NCBI RefSeq assembly: GCF_002632615.1
Contig: NZ_NITZ01000011.1
Span: 93,493 to 157,492 of the forward strand
Source: Xenorhabdus miraniensis
GTDB taxonomy: Bacteria > Pseudomonadota > Gammaproteobacteria > Enterobacterales > Enterobacteriaceae
Length of the DNA: 64,000 bases
Reading direction: 5' to 3'
Below the pieces are notes generated by a model. It saw nothing but the letters and a program-made list of their open reading frames with translations, was not told the DNA's origin and did not search any database. The stretch's first letter is position 1. Each line of letters starts with the position of its first letter. Below are positions 17,358-26,372 of this stretch, in pieces. The position numbers and the translations under genes were made by a program.

Positions 17358-18233
17358 TTAAATTTGCCGCAAGAATAACTTCTTTTGCACGAAATCAATT
17401 AAAACAGCATGTTTCTTGAAAAAATCACCTCCAAGCAACCCGTCCTTAGTAAATGAGGCATTAATATTATCCAATATCATCGCGTATATTTTATCTTTAT
17501 TTTTTGAATGAAGGACTTCCATCGGGATGAAAGTACACTTCTCATCACTGAGTGCCGGGTAAATACTGCTACAGGCAACGGTGTCCTGCGGATTTGGAAC
17601 TCGATCTGACTTTATTATCGAAATCGTTGCGCCTGTATCAAGCACCAGATCGCGCTTTTTACCACCCACCTCAACAGTAAGTATTAATCCTTCTTCCGAT
17701 AACTGAAAAGGAACTTCAACCCAGTCTGGATCGATCCAGGAATTTAAATTTGTGTCTTTATCAATGACAGTCAATTTCATACGGCCGTAATCGATAAGGA
17801 GCCGATGATCGTGAAAGAAACCAAGGCCGATCACTGAATATTCCGGAGGCTTTTCTTTCCCTGATAACGTTACTCCCCATGGAGCAAATTCGACACCTTC
17901 AATGTTATGAAATGGTTCACCATTCACCGTGACATTTTTAATTATAAATTGTGCGTCTTCTTTCGCTTCTCCAAGAATATTCGTTGAACGTCTCTTTTGA
18001 CCTGTAAATTTTAGCGACTTTATATCGTTGGCTATCTCTTTAAATAAGTGAAGCCCTGTTCTTGATCCTGTATCAAGCGTTAAAGCATGCACTTTTCCAT
18101 CAAATTCCAGTGTGATAATCGGCGATGAAAACTTATCCCATGAGATAGGTAACTCCAGAGGAGCTGCCTGCACTTCAGTCATCTGCCATATTGCCATCAA
18201 AATGACGGGAATTAATTTTCTGTAGCTTAACAA
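17358..18233 (-). CDS. Retropepsin-like aspartic protease, exported
   Basis: The 291-residue protein has a signal peptide (about residues 1-23, ending VQA). It carries two retropepsin-type motifs: LDTGSRTGLHLF (about residues 53-64) and LVLDTGATISIIKSD (about residues 196-210). Each half resembles a pepsin/retropepsin lobe, so the chain may form a two-lobed enzyme acting in the periplasm. The second lobe ends LLGGDFFKKHAVLIDF, typical of this fold. The substrate is unknown. It lies in the same direction as flhB, between flhB and the amino-acid symporter, and has no counterpart in the E. coli flagellar locus. Confidence 0.8.
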   Translation of the reverse strand: MLSYRKLIPVILMAIWQMTEVQAAPLELPISWDKFSSPIITLEFDGKVHALTLDTGSRTGLHLFKEIANDIKSLKFTGQKRRSTNILGEAKEDAQFIIKNVTVNGEPFHNIEGVEFAPWGVTLSGKEKPPEYSVIGLGFFHDHRLLIDYGRMKLTVIDKDTNLNSWIDPDWVEVPFQLSEEGLILTVEVGGKKRDLVLDTGATISIIKSDRVPNPQDTVACSSIYPALSDEKCTFIPMEVLHSKNKDKIYAMILDNINASFTKDGLLGGDFFKKHAVLIDFVQKKLFLRQI

Positions 18234-18324
18234 TTTGTTACTCCTAATCAGAAGATAACTCTCTCTTAGAGAGATTTGTTAATCTCTCCTGCCCCTTATC
18301 AGCCAACATCAATATCAGCCAACA
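18234..18324 (-). repeat. Hairpins and short direct repeat between symporter and protease genes
   Basis: The 91-bp gap contains a CTCTCT/AGAGAG hairpin and an overlapping AGAGATT/AATCTCT stem. It is followed by two tandem copies of TATCAGCCAACAT ending near 18325. The hairpins could end or attenuate symporter mRNA; the tandem copies look like a simple duplication. Confidence 0.5.
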
Positions 18325-19701
18325 TTAATCTGCCTTCACCACTGGTTTAATATCAAAGCTATCGGCATTAACATCACGGATATGGTCTTTCGTCAAACGA
18401 TAGACAACCGGGCTGAGCATAGCAACCGCGATCAGGTTCGGGATTGCCATCATGGCATTAAGGGTATCTGCCAGCAACCAGACGAAGGTCAACGACTGAG
18501 TAGCGCCAATCGGCAACGCGATAATCCAAGCAATGCGGAAAGGCACTATGGCTTTTGGCCCCAATAAATATTGGATACATTTCTCACCGTAGAAGCTCCA
18601 GCCCAAAATAGTTGTGAAGGCGAAAATCGCCAAGGCAACGGCAACGATATAGTTACCTCCCGGGATCACAGATGAGAAGGAAGATGCGGTCAGTGTTGCG
18701 CCTGTTTCACCTGTCAGCCAGCCACCGGTAATAACAATAGTTAAACCTGTAACGGAACAAACAATGATCGTGTCAATAAAGGTTCCCAGCATGGCAATCA
18801 AGCCCTGACGAATTGGGTTTTGAGTTTTTGCCGCTGCATGTGCGATAGGTGCACTTCCCATTCCCGCTTCGTTAGAGAATACTCCACGAGCAATACCAAA
18901 ACGAATCGCCGCCCAAACTGCTGCACCCGCAAATCCACCCTGTGCTGCAACCGGGGTGAAAGCGGATTTGATGATTAAAGCAAACGCTTCTGGAATCGCT
19001 GTCACATTGAGGGCCAGAACAATAATCCCTGCACCAAAGTAACCCACTGTCATGACAGGTACTAATTTACCTGCAACGTCAGAAATACGTTTGATGCCAC
19101 CAATCAACACTGCACCAACCAAAATAACCAGAATCCCGGCAGTTATGGTTTTTTCAATACCAAAATTACTTTGCAATACATCAGCAACGGAGTTGGCTTG
19201 TACTGTATTGCCAATCCCAAAACCCGCAATACTGCCGAAAAAGGCGAAGAGCGTTCCCAGCCAAACCCACTTTTTTCCCAAACCATTTTTGATGTAATAC
19301 ATCGGGCCGCCAACGTAATTACCATTTTTATCGGTTTCACGGAAACGCACTGCCAGTACCGCTTCTGAATATTTCGTCGCCATGCCGACCAGTGCGGTCA
19401 TCCACATCCAGAACATCGCCCCTGGCCCGCCCATTACAATAGCTGTCGCTACACCTGCGATATTCCCTGTCCCTATCGTCGCTGACAAAGCTGTCATTAA
19501 CGCATTAAAAGGTGAGATTTGTCCTTCACCTCGTTGTTCATTTTTTTGAAAGAGTAATTTGAATCCGGTGCCCAATTTACGGATCGGTAAAAAGGACAGA
19601 CGAATTTGCATGAAGATACCAATACCCAGAAGCCCGACGAGCATGGGAACTCCCCATACTATCCCGTTTACCGCACCTAACCATTGCGTAATCAATTCCA
19701 T
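18325..19701 (-). CDS. Alanine/sodium symporter family transporter (AGCS)
   Basis: An inner-membrane sodium:amino-acid symporter of the AGCS family, probably taking up alanine or glycine. From ATG 19701 the product has 458 residues with about ten membrane segments. Family hallmarks are present: ALSATIGTGNIAGVATAI (about residues 73-90), GGPMYYIKNGLGKKW and the FSNEAGMGSAPIAHAAA motif (about residues 273-289). An ATG five codons upstream (19716) is possible, but GAGGGTG lies just before 19701. It is divergent from the recombinase gene. The exact substrate cannot be read from sequence. Confidence 0.92.
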   Translation of the reverse strand: MELITQWLGAVNGIVWGVPMLVGLLGIGIFMQIRLSFLPIRKLGTGFKLLFQKNEQRGEGQISPFNALMTALSATIGTGNIAGVATAIVMGGPGAMFWMWMTALVGMATKYSEAVLAVRFRETDKNGNYVGGPMYYIKNGLGKKWVWLGTLFAFFGSIAGFGIGNTVQANSVADVLQSNFGIEKTITAGILVILVGAVLIGGIKRISDVAGKLVPVMTVGYFGAGIIVLALNVTAIPEAFALIIKSAFTPVAAQGGFAGAAVWAAIRFGIARGVFSNEAGMGSAPIAHAAAKTQNPIRQGLIAMLGTFIDTIIVCSVTGLTIVITGGWLTGETGATLTASSFSSVIPGGNYIVAVALAIFAFTTILGWSFYGEKCIQYLLGPKAIVPFRIAWIIALPIGATQSLTFVWLLADTLNAMMAIPNLIAVAMLSPVVYRLTKDHIRDVNADSFDIKPVVKAD

Positions 19702-19831
19702 ATACACCCTCGGCATTTAAAATAACAAGTTAGCAACAAAATTATTTCAATTAAATAAAGAGCATTTTGGAGAAATAAGCGAGGACTAATTGAGTATTAT
19801 TGGCAAGAAAAAATTGATACTGTGAGTTTGG

Positions 19832-19896
19832 TCACTCGTTCTGGTTACTTTTCATCAATGTTATTGATAACAATTCCTCTTACATCACTCGTTCTG
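19832..19896. repeat. Direct repeats and palindrome upstream of the serine recombinase
   Basis: Two copies of TCACTCGTTCTG (19832-19843 and 19885-19896) flank a palindrome ATCAAT-GTT-ATTGAT (19854-19868). This lies in the divergent region between the symporter and recombinase genes. It could be a recombinase binding or recombination region, or promoter control elements. No function is shown. Confidence 0.5.
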
Positions 19897-20017
19897 ATAT
19901 TAATCCTCTTAAAACAAACTATTATCTTCTCTTTAAAGAAATTAAAGGTTTTTTATAGTGAATAAATAGGTATTATTTATAAAATGAATAGTTTCTTAGA
20001 TAACTAAAGGATTTTCA

Positions 20018-20605
20018 GTGGCAAGAGTGGGTTACATCAGAGTGTCAACAAATGACCAAAATAGTGATTTACAAAGAAATGCGTTGGTTAGTATCAACTG
20101 TGAGTTGATTTTTGAAGACAAAATCAGTGGGAAAACCGCTAATCGTCCGGGGCTAAAACGTGCTTTAAAACATCTTGAATCCGGTGATACGTTAGTGGTT
20201 TGGAAGTTGGATAGACTAGGGCGCAGTGTGAAAAATCTGGTGACGCTCATTTCAGAGCTGCATGAACGCGGTATTCATTTTCAAAGCCTGACTGACAGTA
20301 TTGATACCAGTACCGCAATGGGACGATTTTTCTTTCATGTAATGAGTGCACTGGCAGAAATGGAGCGCGAATTGATTGTGGAAAGAACCAATGCAGGCCT
20401 GGCAGCAGCGCGGGAACAAGGACGAATAGGAGGGCGGCCGGTGGTGTTTACTGAGGAAGACCGACAACAAGCCGCCAGGTTGCTGATTAAAGGACATACC
20501 CGAAAACAGTTGTCGATTATTTACAATGTGTCGTTATCAACGATTTATAAGTATTTGCCGGTGGGAAAAGTGGCTAATTCCCCATTTCATGATTTACCTG
20601 ATTAG
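20018..20605 (+). CDS. Serine site-specific recombinase (Pin/Hin resolvase-invertase family)
   Basis: Small serine recombinases cut and rejoin DNA at short paired sites, inverting or excising segments. The 195-residue product has the catalytic serine in GYIRVSTNDQNSDLQ (Ser10), the DRLGRS motif, the long E helix (ALAEMERELIVERT) and a C-terminal helix-turn-helix (RKQLSIIYNVSLSTIYKYLP). The start is GTG 20018, with AAAGG 8 nt before it. Its 3' end overlaps the convergent hydrolase gene by 32 bp. No paired recombination sites are obvious nearby, so whether it acts as an invertase, as a resolvase or is a stranded remnant is open. Confidence 0.92.
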   Translation: MARVGYIRVSTNDQNSDLQRNALVSINCELIFEDKISGKTANRPGLKRALKHLESGDTLVVWKLDRLGRSVKNLVTLISELHERGIHFQSLTDSIDTSTAMGRFFFHVMSALAEMERELIVERTNAGLAAAREQGRIGGRPVVFTEEDRQQAARLLIKGHTRKQLSIIYNVSLSTIYKYLPVGKVANSPFHDLPD

Positions 20606-21422
20606 AAAGCTGCGGTGTTGAAAAAGTGAAGTTTTTTATTAAATCAATCCATTCTGTTGGTTTTTCAATGTGCACAGCATGACCACTATTAATTTCTTTA
20701 TATGTACTGTTTTTCACATTGTTATAAACTCCACGCACTAAATAAGGTGGAATTAACGTATCTCGGCGTAATCCAATAACCAGAGTATCTTTATCTATTT
20801 GATTCAAATAGTCTTTTATATTTATGTTTAATCCCAAGGCAATACGTTTTTCTATCGCTTTTTCTGCGGGTTGAGAACAGATTTTCTGTATCGTTTCATG
20901 CCCTAGTGAGGAAATAAATTCTGGGCTTAAGGCATGGGATAAACCAAAAGCCATTGCTGACGCTTTATCATTCAGCTCCAAATGCAACCAGGTATTGAAT
21001 ATCAATTGATGGCGGGGATCATCATTTGTTGCCCACGGTGCAGTCAATATCAATTTATTGATTAAATGCGGATACTTTGCTGCCACAACAGCAGCTACTA
21101 CAGCTCCCAAAGAAACCCCTACCAAATCAACAGGAACCTCACCGCTGTCTTCTATCACAACAGCGATTTGCTCTGCAAGATGTTCAATAGTCAGGGCTTC
21201 TGACGGTAAACCTGAATGACCACATCCTGCATAATCAGGAATAATTACCGTTCGATCACCGATAAATGCTTTTTTTATTTCGCCAAAGCTGCTATTGCCA
21301 CTGCTATTTGTGCCATGCAGAAAAACAACTGCATTTTTATTGGCTTCCTGATCTTCGCCGAACTCTTTACGGTAAGATACAAATGAATTTTTCAACTTAA
21401 TGATTTTATTAATCGACTTCAC
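20574..21422 (-). CDS. Alpha/beta hydrolase
   Basis: The 282-residue cytosolic protein has the alpha/beta-hydrolase fold. VVFLHGTNSSGNSS holds the oxyanion region (about residues 32-45), VGVSLGAVVAA holds the nucleophile Ser (GxSxG, about residue 104), and the late SGHAVHIEKP supplies the His. A candidate acid lies in the GLRRDTLIPP loop. It could be an esterase, lipase-like or C-C hydrolase. It sits between cheZ and the recombinase, overlapping the latter tail to tail. No link to chemotaxis is visible. Confidence 0.85.
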   Translation of the reverse strand: MKSINKIIKLKNSFVSYRKEFGEDQEANKNAVVFLHGTNSSGNSSFGEIKKAFIGDRTVIIPDYAGCGHSGLPSEALTIEHLAEQIAVVIEDSGEVPVDLVGVSLGAVVAAVVAAKYPHLINKLILTAPWATNDDPRHQLIFNTWLHLELNDKASAMAFGLSHALSPEFISSLGHETIQKICSQPAEKAIEKRIALGLNINIKDYLNQIDKDTLVIGLRRDTLIPPYLVRGVYNNVKNSTYKEINSGHAVHIEKPTEWIDLIKNFTFSTPQLSNQVNHEMGN

Positions 21423-21515
21423 AATGTTTTCCTCAGCTTGATTTGGACTATTGTATATTTATACACTAGAACAACGGGATAACACTGTGAGCTAATCTAA
21501 TAATTTCTAAGCAGA

Positions 21516-21547
21516 CGTTTGGGTTAGCCATCAGACTCCCCCAAACG
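21516..21547 (-). terminator. Hairpin downstream of cheZ
   Basis: An 8-bp stem CGTTTGGG/CCCAAACG (21516-21523, 21540-21547) with a 16-nt loop lies 60 bp after the cheZ stop. There is no strong T-run, so it is at best a weak terminator of the receptor-che operon. Confidence 0.4.
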
Positions 21548-21606
21548 CGATCAAAAGATGAAAGTTCTATTAAGAATTCTGTTCGTTAAGTCACTATCGC
21601 TCGTTA

Positions 21607-22263
21607 TCAAAAACCTAAACTATCCAATAAATCATCAACCTGCGCCTGATTGGCAATAACACCAGTACCACTTTGGTTAACTTGAGGACCGTTAAGAAGA
21701 CTATCGTTCTCTTTTTTCGCTTTAGCCATCTGGTCAGAGGGCATATTCTCCATTAATACCATGACCAACTGTTTTTCCAGTTCCTGAATGACTTCCATCA
21801 TCCGCTTGATTACCTGCCCAGTAAGATCCTGAAAGTCTTGCGCCATCATGATCTCAAGCAATTGGGCATTGGTAAACGAGGCATAATCAGGCACAAGATT
21901 CAGGTAATTTCTCGTGTCTGTGACTAATGAGCGGGCATCCATCAGCTCCAAATTGTTCGGGTTTGCAAACCACTCATCCCAACGTTGGGACAAATCTTTT
22001 GCCGACGCCTCCAATTCGTTCTGACGGGGCTGCGCTACTTCAACACAGTTCAGCACCCTTTCAGCCGCTTGTGCCGTCATTTGGACAACGTAATTCAATC
22101 GCTCCCTCGCGTCTGGGATCGCCTCAGCCGCCTGAGCAATAGTTTGATCCAATCCCAGTTCACGTAGACTATCGCGCAGCATTCTCGTTAACTGCCCGAT
22201 ACGACTGATTATTTCGCTGGTAGAGATCGCCTCATCTCTCGGCATGACTGGATTTTCACTCAT
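21607..22263 (-). CDS. cheZ: Chemotaxis phosphatase CheZ
   Basis: CheZ speeds dephosphorylation of CheY-P, keeping the motor response brief. The 218-residue product is mostly helical. The active segment [16 protein letters not shown] places the conserved Asp and Gln at residues 146 and 150, equivalent to E. coli D143/Q147. The C-terminus [11 protein letters not shown] is the CheY-binding peptide. It is the last gene of the receptor-cheRBYZ operon, 9 bp after cheY. Confidence 0.97.
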   Translation of the reverse strand: MSENPVMPRDEAISTSEIISRIGQLTRMLRDSLRELGLDQTIAQAAEAIPDARERLNYVVQMTAQAAERVLNCVEVAQPRQNELEASAKDLSQRWDEWFANPNNLELMDARSLVTDTRNYLNLVPDYASFTNAQLLEIMMAQDFQDLTGQVIKRMMEVIQELEKQLVMVLMENMPSDQMAKAKKENDSLLNGPQVNQSGTGVIANQAQVDDLLDSLGF

Positions 22264-22272
22264 TTTGTCTCC

Positions 22273-22662
22273 TTAGAGCCCCAATTTTTCAAATATTTTA
22301 TTGAGTTTCTCTTCCAAAATAGCCGCAGTAAACGGTTTCACGACATAACCGCTGGCTCCGGCCTGTGCTGCTGCAATAATGTTTTCTTTTTTCGCCTCTG
22401 CCGTCACCATCAAAACAGGTAAGGCAGCCAGTTTTTCCTCACTGCGAATCGTTTTCAGCAATTCGAGACCATCAATGTTTGGCATGTTCCAGTCAGAAAT
22501 AACGAAATCAAATTCAGTAGTACGAAGTTTGGTCAACGCCTCTGCCCCATCCTGCGCTTCATCGACATTATTGAAGCCTAACTCTTTCAGTAGATTACGC
22601 ACAATTCGGCGCATAGTTGAAAAATCATCAACCACCAGAAATCTCAGATCCTTACTTGCCAT
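22273..22662 (-). CDS. cheY: Chemotaxis response regulator CheY
   Basis: CheY-P binds the flagellar switch and makes the motor change rotation. From ATG 22662 the product has 129 residues like E. coli CheY. It has the acidic pair D12/D13, the phospho-acceptor D57 (VISDWNMPN), and Thr and Lys in VTAEAKK and VVKPFTA. The frame continues seven codons upstream, but AAGGAG sits about 6 nt before 22662 and that start aligns with the family. Nearly every residue of the active site is conserved. Confidence 0.97.
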   Translation of the reverse strand: MASKDLRFLVVDDFSTMRRIVRNLLKELGFNNVDEAQDGAEALTKLRTTEFDFVISDWNMPNIDGLELLKTIRSEEKLAALPVLMVTAEAKKENIIAAAQAGASGYVVKPFTAAILEEKLNKIFEKLGL

Positions 22663-22744
22663 AAAAACTCCTTGGAATTTCACTTACCTGACAGCACCGT
22701 TCTGCAAAAACGGCGCTGCAAAAATTAATATCAAATAACAACGA

Positions 22745-23797
22745 CTAAATACGAATCGACTGCCCTGCGCTGATTTTTGCCAGCATAGCTTTGCTGATTT
22801 TTTGAATATCCATGACATCATCCACCGCTCCCAGTTGGATTGCGGCACGTGGCATACCAAATACCACACAGCTCGCTTCACTCTGAGCAAGTGTATAAGC
22901 ACCTGCCTGTTTCATTTCCAATAAACCTGCGGCTCCATCACTGCCCATGCCAGTTAAGATAACCCCCACGGCATTACGCCCCGCATATTTGGCGACGGAA
23001 CGAAACAAAACATCAACGGAAGGACGATGGCGATTAACCGGTGGAGCATTGGTTATCATGATTTGGTAATTGGCACCACTGCGGCAAAGCTCCATATGGC
23101 AGTCCCCTGGAGCAATGTAAGCATGCCCCGGCAGAACTCGCTCACCATCCTCTGCTTCTTTAACTGTGATCTGACTCAGTTTATTGAGCCTTTCTGCAAA
23201 TGATCGGGTGAAACCTGGGGGCATATGTTGTGTAATCAGCAACGCCGGGCTGGTAACTGGCAGGAATTGCAACAGGTTCTTGATGGCCTCGGTTCCTCCT
23301 GTCGAAGCCCCGACGGCGATCAGTTTTTCACTGGATAATAACGGCTTGAAATTCAATGGTGTTGTATTCACAGGTTCAGGTGTCATGGTACTGACTTTTG
23401 CCTGCGCCGCCGCACGGATTTTCTCGGCAATCATCTCACTATAAGCTAACATACCTTCGCGGATGCCCAGCTGGGGTTTAGTGACAAAGTCCACTGCCCC
23501 CAGTTCCAGTGCCTTCAATGTAATTTCCGAACCTTTTGCTGTCAGAGAAGAAACCATCACGACAGGCATAGGACGTAATCGCATCAGTTTTTCCAGAAAA
23601 TCAATGCCATCCATGCGCGGCATCTCAACATCCAATGTTAATACCTGCGGGTTGTGTTTTTTTATTAAATCACGGGCAACAAATGGATCCGGCGCACAAT
23701 CCACCACTTCCATATCTGGGTGACTATTGATAATTTCCCGCATGATTTGGCGCATCAGCGCCGAATCATCCACACAAAGAACAGTTATTTTATTCAT
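22745..23797 (-). CDS. cheB: Chemoreceptor methylesterase/deamidase CheB
   Basis: CheB removes methyl groups from receptor glutamates and deamidates glutamines, resetting receptors. The 350-residue product has a receiver domain ([18 protein letters not shown]; phospho-acceptor in [13 protein letters not shown]). It then has the esterase domain with catalytic Ser in [11 protein letters not shown], His in [10 protein letters not shown] and Asp in [12 protein letters not shown]. Its start overlaps the end of cheR by 4 bp, so translation is probably coupled. Confidence 0.97.
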   Translation of the reverse strand: MNKITVLCVDDSALMRQIMREIINSHPDMEVVDCAPDPFVARDLIKKHNPQVLTLDVEMPRMDGIDFLEKLMRLRPMPVVMVSSLTAKGSEITLKALELGAVDFVTKPQLGIREGMLAYSEMIAEKIRAAAQAKVSTMTPEPVNTTPLNFKPLLSSEKLIAVGASTGGTEAIKNLLQFLPVTSPALLITQHMPPGFTRSFAERLNKLSQITVKEAEDGERVLPGHAYIAPGDCHMELCRSGANYQIMITNAPPVNRHRPSVDVLFRSVAKYAGRNAVGVILTGMGSDGAAGLLEMKQAGAYTLAQSEASCVVFGMPRAAIQLGAVDDVMDIQKISKAMLAKISAGQSIRI

Positions 23798-24678
23798 GAC
23801 CCCCTCCTTGCCCGACCTACACCGTAAACGGTCTGTCCTTGCAAGTAGAATTCTCGGCTGATTTGAGTGACATTTTCGGAATGCCCTGCGAAGAGCAAAC
23901 CATCCGGTTTTAAGAAATTGACAAAACGGCGCAAGATCCGTTCCTGCGTTTTTTTATCAAAATAAATCATGACATTGCGGCAGAATATCGCATCAAATTT
24001 ACCTTCGAGCGCCCACTCTGAATCCAAGAGATTCAGGTGCTGAAAACTCACCATTTCAGCCAGTAAAGGGCGAACCCGGGCATATCCTTCAAAGAGACCA
24101 ACACCTTTGAAAAAGTATTTTTTCTTTTGGCTCTCGCTCAGATACTGTAATTCTTCCAGTCGATAAACACCTTGCCGTGCTTTTTCCAGCACACTGGTAT
24201 CAATATCGCTGCCAATGATTTTTATCCGATTTGACCGATGCCCCAGTGCATCACACAAGGTCATTGCAATAGAATATGGCTCCTCCCCCGTTGAAGCGGC
24301 TGCGCTCCAAACGCGGTATGTTCCTCCATTTTTCCTGCTGGCATGTGTTGCCAGAATGGGAAAATGATGGGCTTCCCTGAAAAATGCCGTGAGATTAGTG
24401 GTCAACGCATTGATAAATGATTCCCATTCGCTGCTGCGGCTATCTTGTTCCAGAATCGACAGGTATTCACCAAAGTTATCGAGTCCCAATACACGAAGCC
24501 GCCTGACTAAGCGGTTGTAAACCATCTCACGTTTATTTTTTGCCAGTACAATGCCAGCTTGTTGATAGATAAACTGGCAGATACGCTCAAATTGCGCATC
24601 TGACAAAGCATGCCGCTGAAACATAAAATTCAGCGGTGCGGTAGCATCAGTAACTGAAGCTATTAAGTTGGATTTCAT
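23794..24678 (-). CDS. cheR: Chemoreceptor methyltransferase CheR
   Basis: CheR methylates receptor glutamates using S-adenosylmethionine. The 294-residue product has the all-helical N-terminal domain ([19 protein letters not shown]) and the Rossmann-type SAM domain ([20 protein letters not shown], about residues 125-144; [13 protein letters not shown]). It should use the C-terminal NWETF tether of the upstream receptor as docking site. It lies 6 bp after the 543-residue receptor gene. Confidence 0.97.
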   Translation of the reverse strand: MKSNLIASVTDATAPLNFMFQRHALSDAQFERICQFIYQQAGIVLAKNKREMVYNRLVRRLRVLGLDNFGEYLSILEQDSRSSEWESFINALTTNLTAFFREAHHFPILATHASRKNGGTYRVWSAAASTGEEPYSIAMTLCDALGHRSNRIKIIGSDIDTSVLEKARQGVYRLEELQYLSESQKKKYFFKGVGLFEGYARVRPLLAEMVSFQHLNLLDSEWALEGKFDAIFCRNVMIYFDKKTQERILRRFVNFLKPDGLLFAGHSENVTQISREFYLQGQTVYGVGRARRGS

Positions 24679-24684
24679 CTGACC

Positions 24685-26316
24685 TCAGCGTAATTGACTT
24701 ACAACATACTCATCGGTCATGTTTGATGCAGAAGAGGCCTGATGATCATACTCATCTTCCAAACCTCTGGGCAGTTCAAATTGAGCAACTGTTTTCACCA
24801 AAATGTCTGCCTTATCTTCAAGTGCCGCCGCCGCTGCCGCAGATTGTTCCACTAAGGCCGCATTTTGCTGTGTGACTTGATCCATCTGACTAACCGCTTG
24901 GGCAACTTGATGAATGCCACGGCTTTGTTCATCAGAAGCAGCGGCGATTTCAGCCATCAGATCAGTCACGCGGTTAACCGCTCTGACTAATTCATCCATG
25001 GTATGGCCCGCGTTATTCACCAGCTCTGAGCCTTGATTAACACGGTGGACAGATTCATCGATTAAGGTTTTGATCTCTTTTGCTGCCTCAGCACTTCGTT
25101 GTGCCAAATCACGTACTTCACCTGCTACCACAGAGAATCCACGTCCTTGCTCACCTGCACGTGCCGCTTCTACGGCTGCGTTCAATGCCAGGATATTGGT
25201 CTGGAAGGCAATACCATCGATGACACTGATAATGGCGCTGATTTTCTTTGAACTGTTGGCAATTGCATCCATGGTTGCCACAACACTGATGGTCAATTCA
25301 CCACCTTTTGAAGCCGTTTCGGAGGCAGATACTGCCAGTTCACTCGCCTGACGTGCATTTTCAGCATTCTGCTTGACGGTTACGGTCAGTTCTTCCATGC
25401 TGGCAGCCGTCTCTTCCAATGATGCCGCCTGTTCTTCTGTACGTGATGATAAGTCTGTATTGCCCTGTGTGATTTCCTGAATACCTGAATACATCTGGTT
25501 GGTATTTTCACGCACAGCAGCAATGGATTTGATTAATGATTTCTGCATGTCGCGCAGTTTTCTGAAAATATCGCCAATTTCATCATTGGTCGTAACGGCA
25601 ACTTCTTTATCCAAGCGACCTTCTGCCACGTCCTGAAAACAAGCTCTCATGTTTGAGAATGGTCTTAGCAGGTTACGTCGTAGCCACCAATGAGCTGAAA
25701 TGGAAACAACAAGCACCATTAGAATAGAGCCAAAGAACATGGCAATGGAAACTTTGTAGTAAAACGCACCATCAGAAACCGCTGAGCTAATGTTAGCCCC
25801 GAGGTACTGCATATAATTGTTATATGCAATTTCCATCTTACGCTGATAGTCTTCTGTAGGTTGATCAAGGAAAGCCTGAAAGTTTCCTTCATAGAGGTAA
25901 GTTTTGAGCTCTTTCAACGCGTTGATATATTCTTGGTAAGCATGTTCAACCGTAACTAATAATTCTGCGCCATTATCCGTTTGTTCCATCCGGGGTAATG
26001 CACTGAATTTGGCAAAACTTCTGTCCGCTTCATTTAATGAGCTTTTAAGTAACGCCTCCATTGTATCTATCTGCGTTTGTGACTGCCCCACTTTTTGGGC
26101 AATTGCGATTTTGTTCAGAGTGTTACGTGTTTGCAATAATGCCGCCCAACTCAGGCCAAGGGTATCTCTCCGTTGAGTTCCCAGATCAATTCTTTCGATA
26201 TATGACTGGTCTGTATGAATTATTCCCAGAGACAAACCACTCGAAATAATTTGCATAACACAAAACATCATCAATAACAGATACAAACTGGTTGATATGC
26301 GAAACCTGCCTAACAT
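24685..26316 (-). CDS. Methyl-accepting chemotaxis protein without docking pentapeptide
   Basis: The 543-residue chemoreceptor has one transmembrane helix near the N-terminus (about 10-32), a periplasmic four-helix domain, a second transmembrane helix (about 190-210), a HAMP domain and a long cytoplasmic signalling hairpin. The hairpin tip is [20 protein letters not shown]. The ligand helix reads [10 protein letters not shown]: Arg at the Tar R64 position is kept, Lys replaces R69, and the R73 position is not Arg, so aspartate binding cannot be assumed. It ends VVSQLR, lacking the NWETF tether, as in low-abundance receptors such as Trg or Tap. It lies between the other receptor and cheR. Confidence 0.93.
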   Translation of the reverse strand: MLGRFRISTSLYLLLMMFCVMQIISSGLSLGIIHTDQSYIERIDLGTQRRDTLGLSWAALLQTRNTLNKIAIAQKVGQSQTQIDTMEALLKSSLNEADRSFAKFSALPRMEQTDNGAELLVTVEHAYQEYINALKELKTYLYEGNFQAFLDQPTEDYQRKMEIAYNNYMQYLGANISSAVSDGAFYYKVSIAMFFGSILMVLVVSISAHWWLRRNLLRPFSNMRACFQDVAEGRLDKEVAVTTNDEIGDIFRKLRDMQKSLIKSIAAVRENTNQMYSGIQEITQGNTDLSSRTEEQAASLEETAASMEELTVTVKQNAENARQASELAVSASETASKGGELTISVVATMDAIANSSKKISAIISVIDGIAFQTNILALNAAVEAARAGEQGRGFSVVAGEVRDLAQRSAEAAKEIKTLIDESVHRVNQGSELVNNAGHTMDELVRAVNRVTDLMAEIAAASDEQSRGIHQVAQAVSQMDQVTQQNAALVEQSAAAAAALEDKADILVKTVAQFELPRGLEDEYDHQASSASNMTDEYVVSQLR

Positions 26317-26333
26317 GTAATCACCTCGTTTAA

Positions 26334-26352
26334 CGGCTGCATAATGCAGCCG
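26334..26352 (-). repeat. Intercistronic hairpin between the two receptor genes
   Basis: CGGCTGCA (26334-26341) and TGCAGCCG (26345-26352) form a perfect 8-bp stem with a 3-nt loop in the 56-bp gap between the receptor genes. With no T-run, it may modulate mRNA stability or relative expression rather than terminate. Confidence 0.55.
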
Positions 26353-26372
26353 TGATTATCGCTATTATTTTT

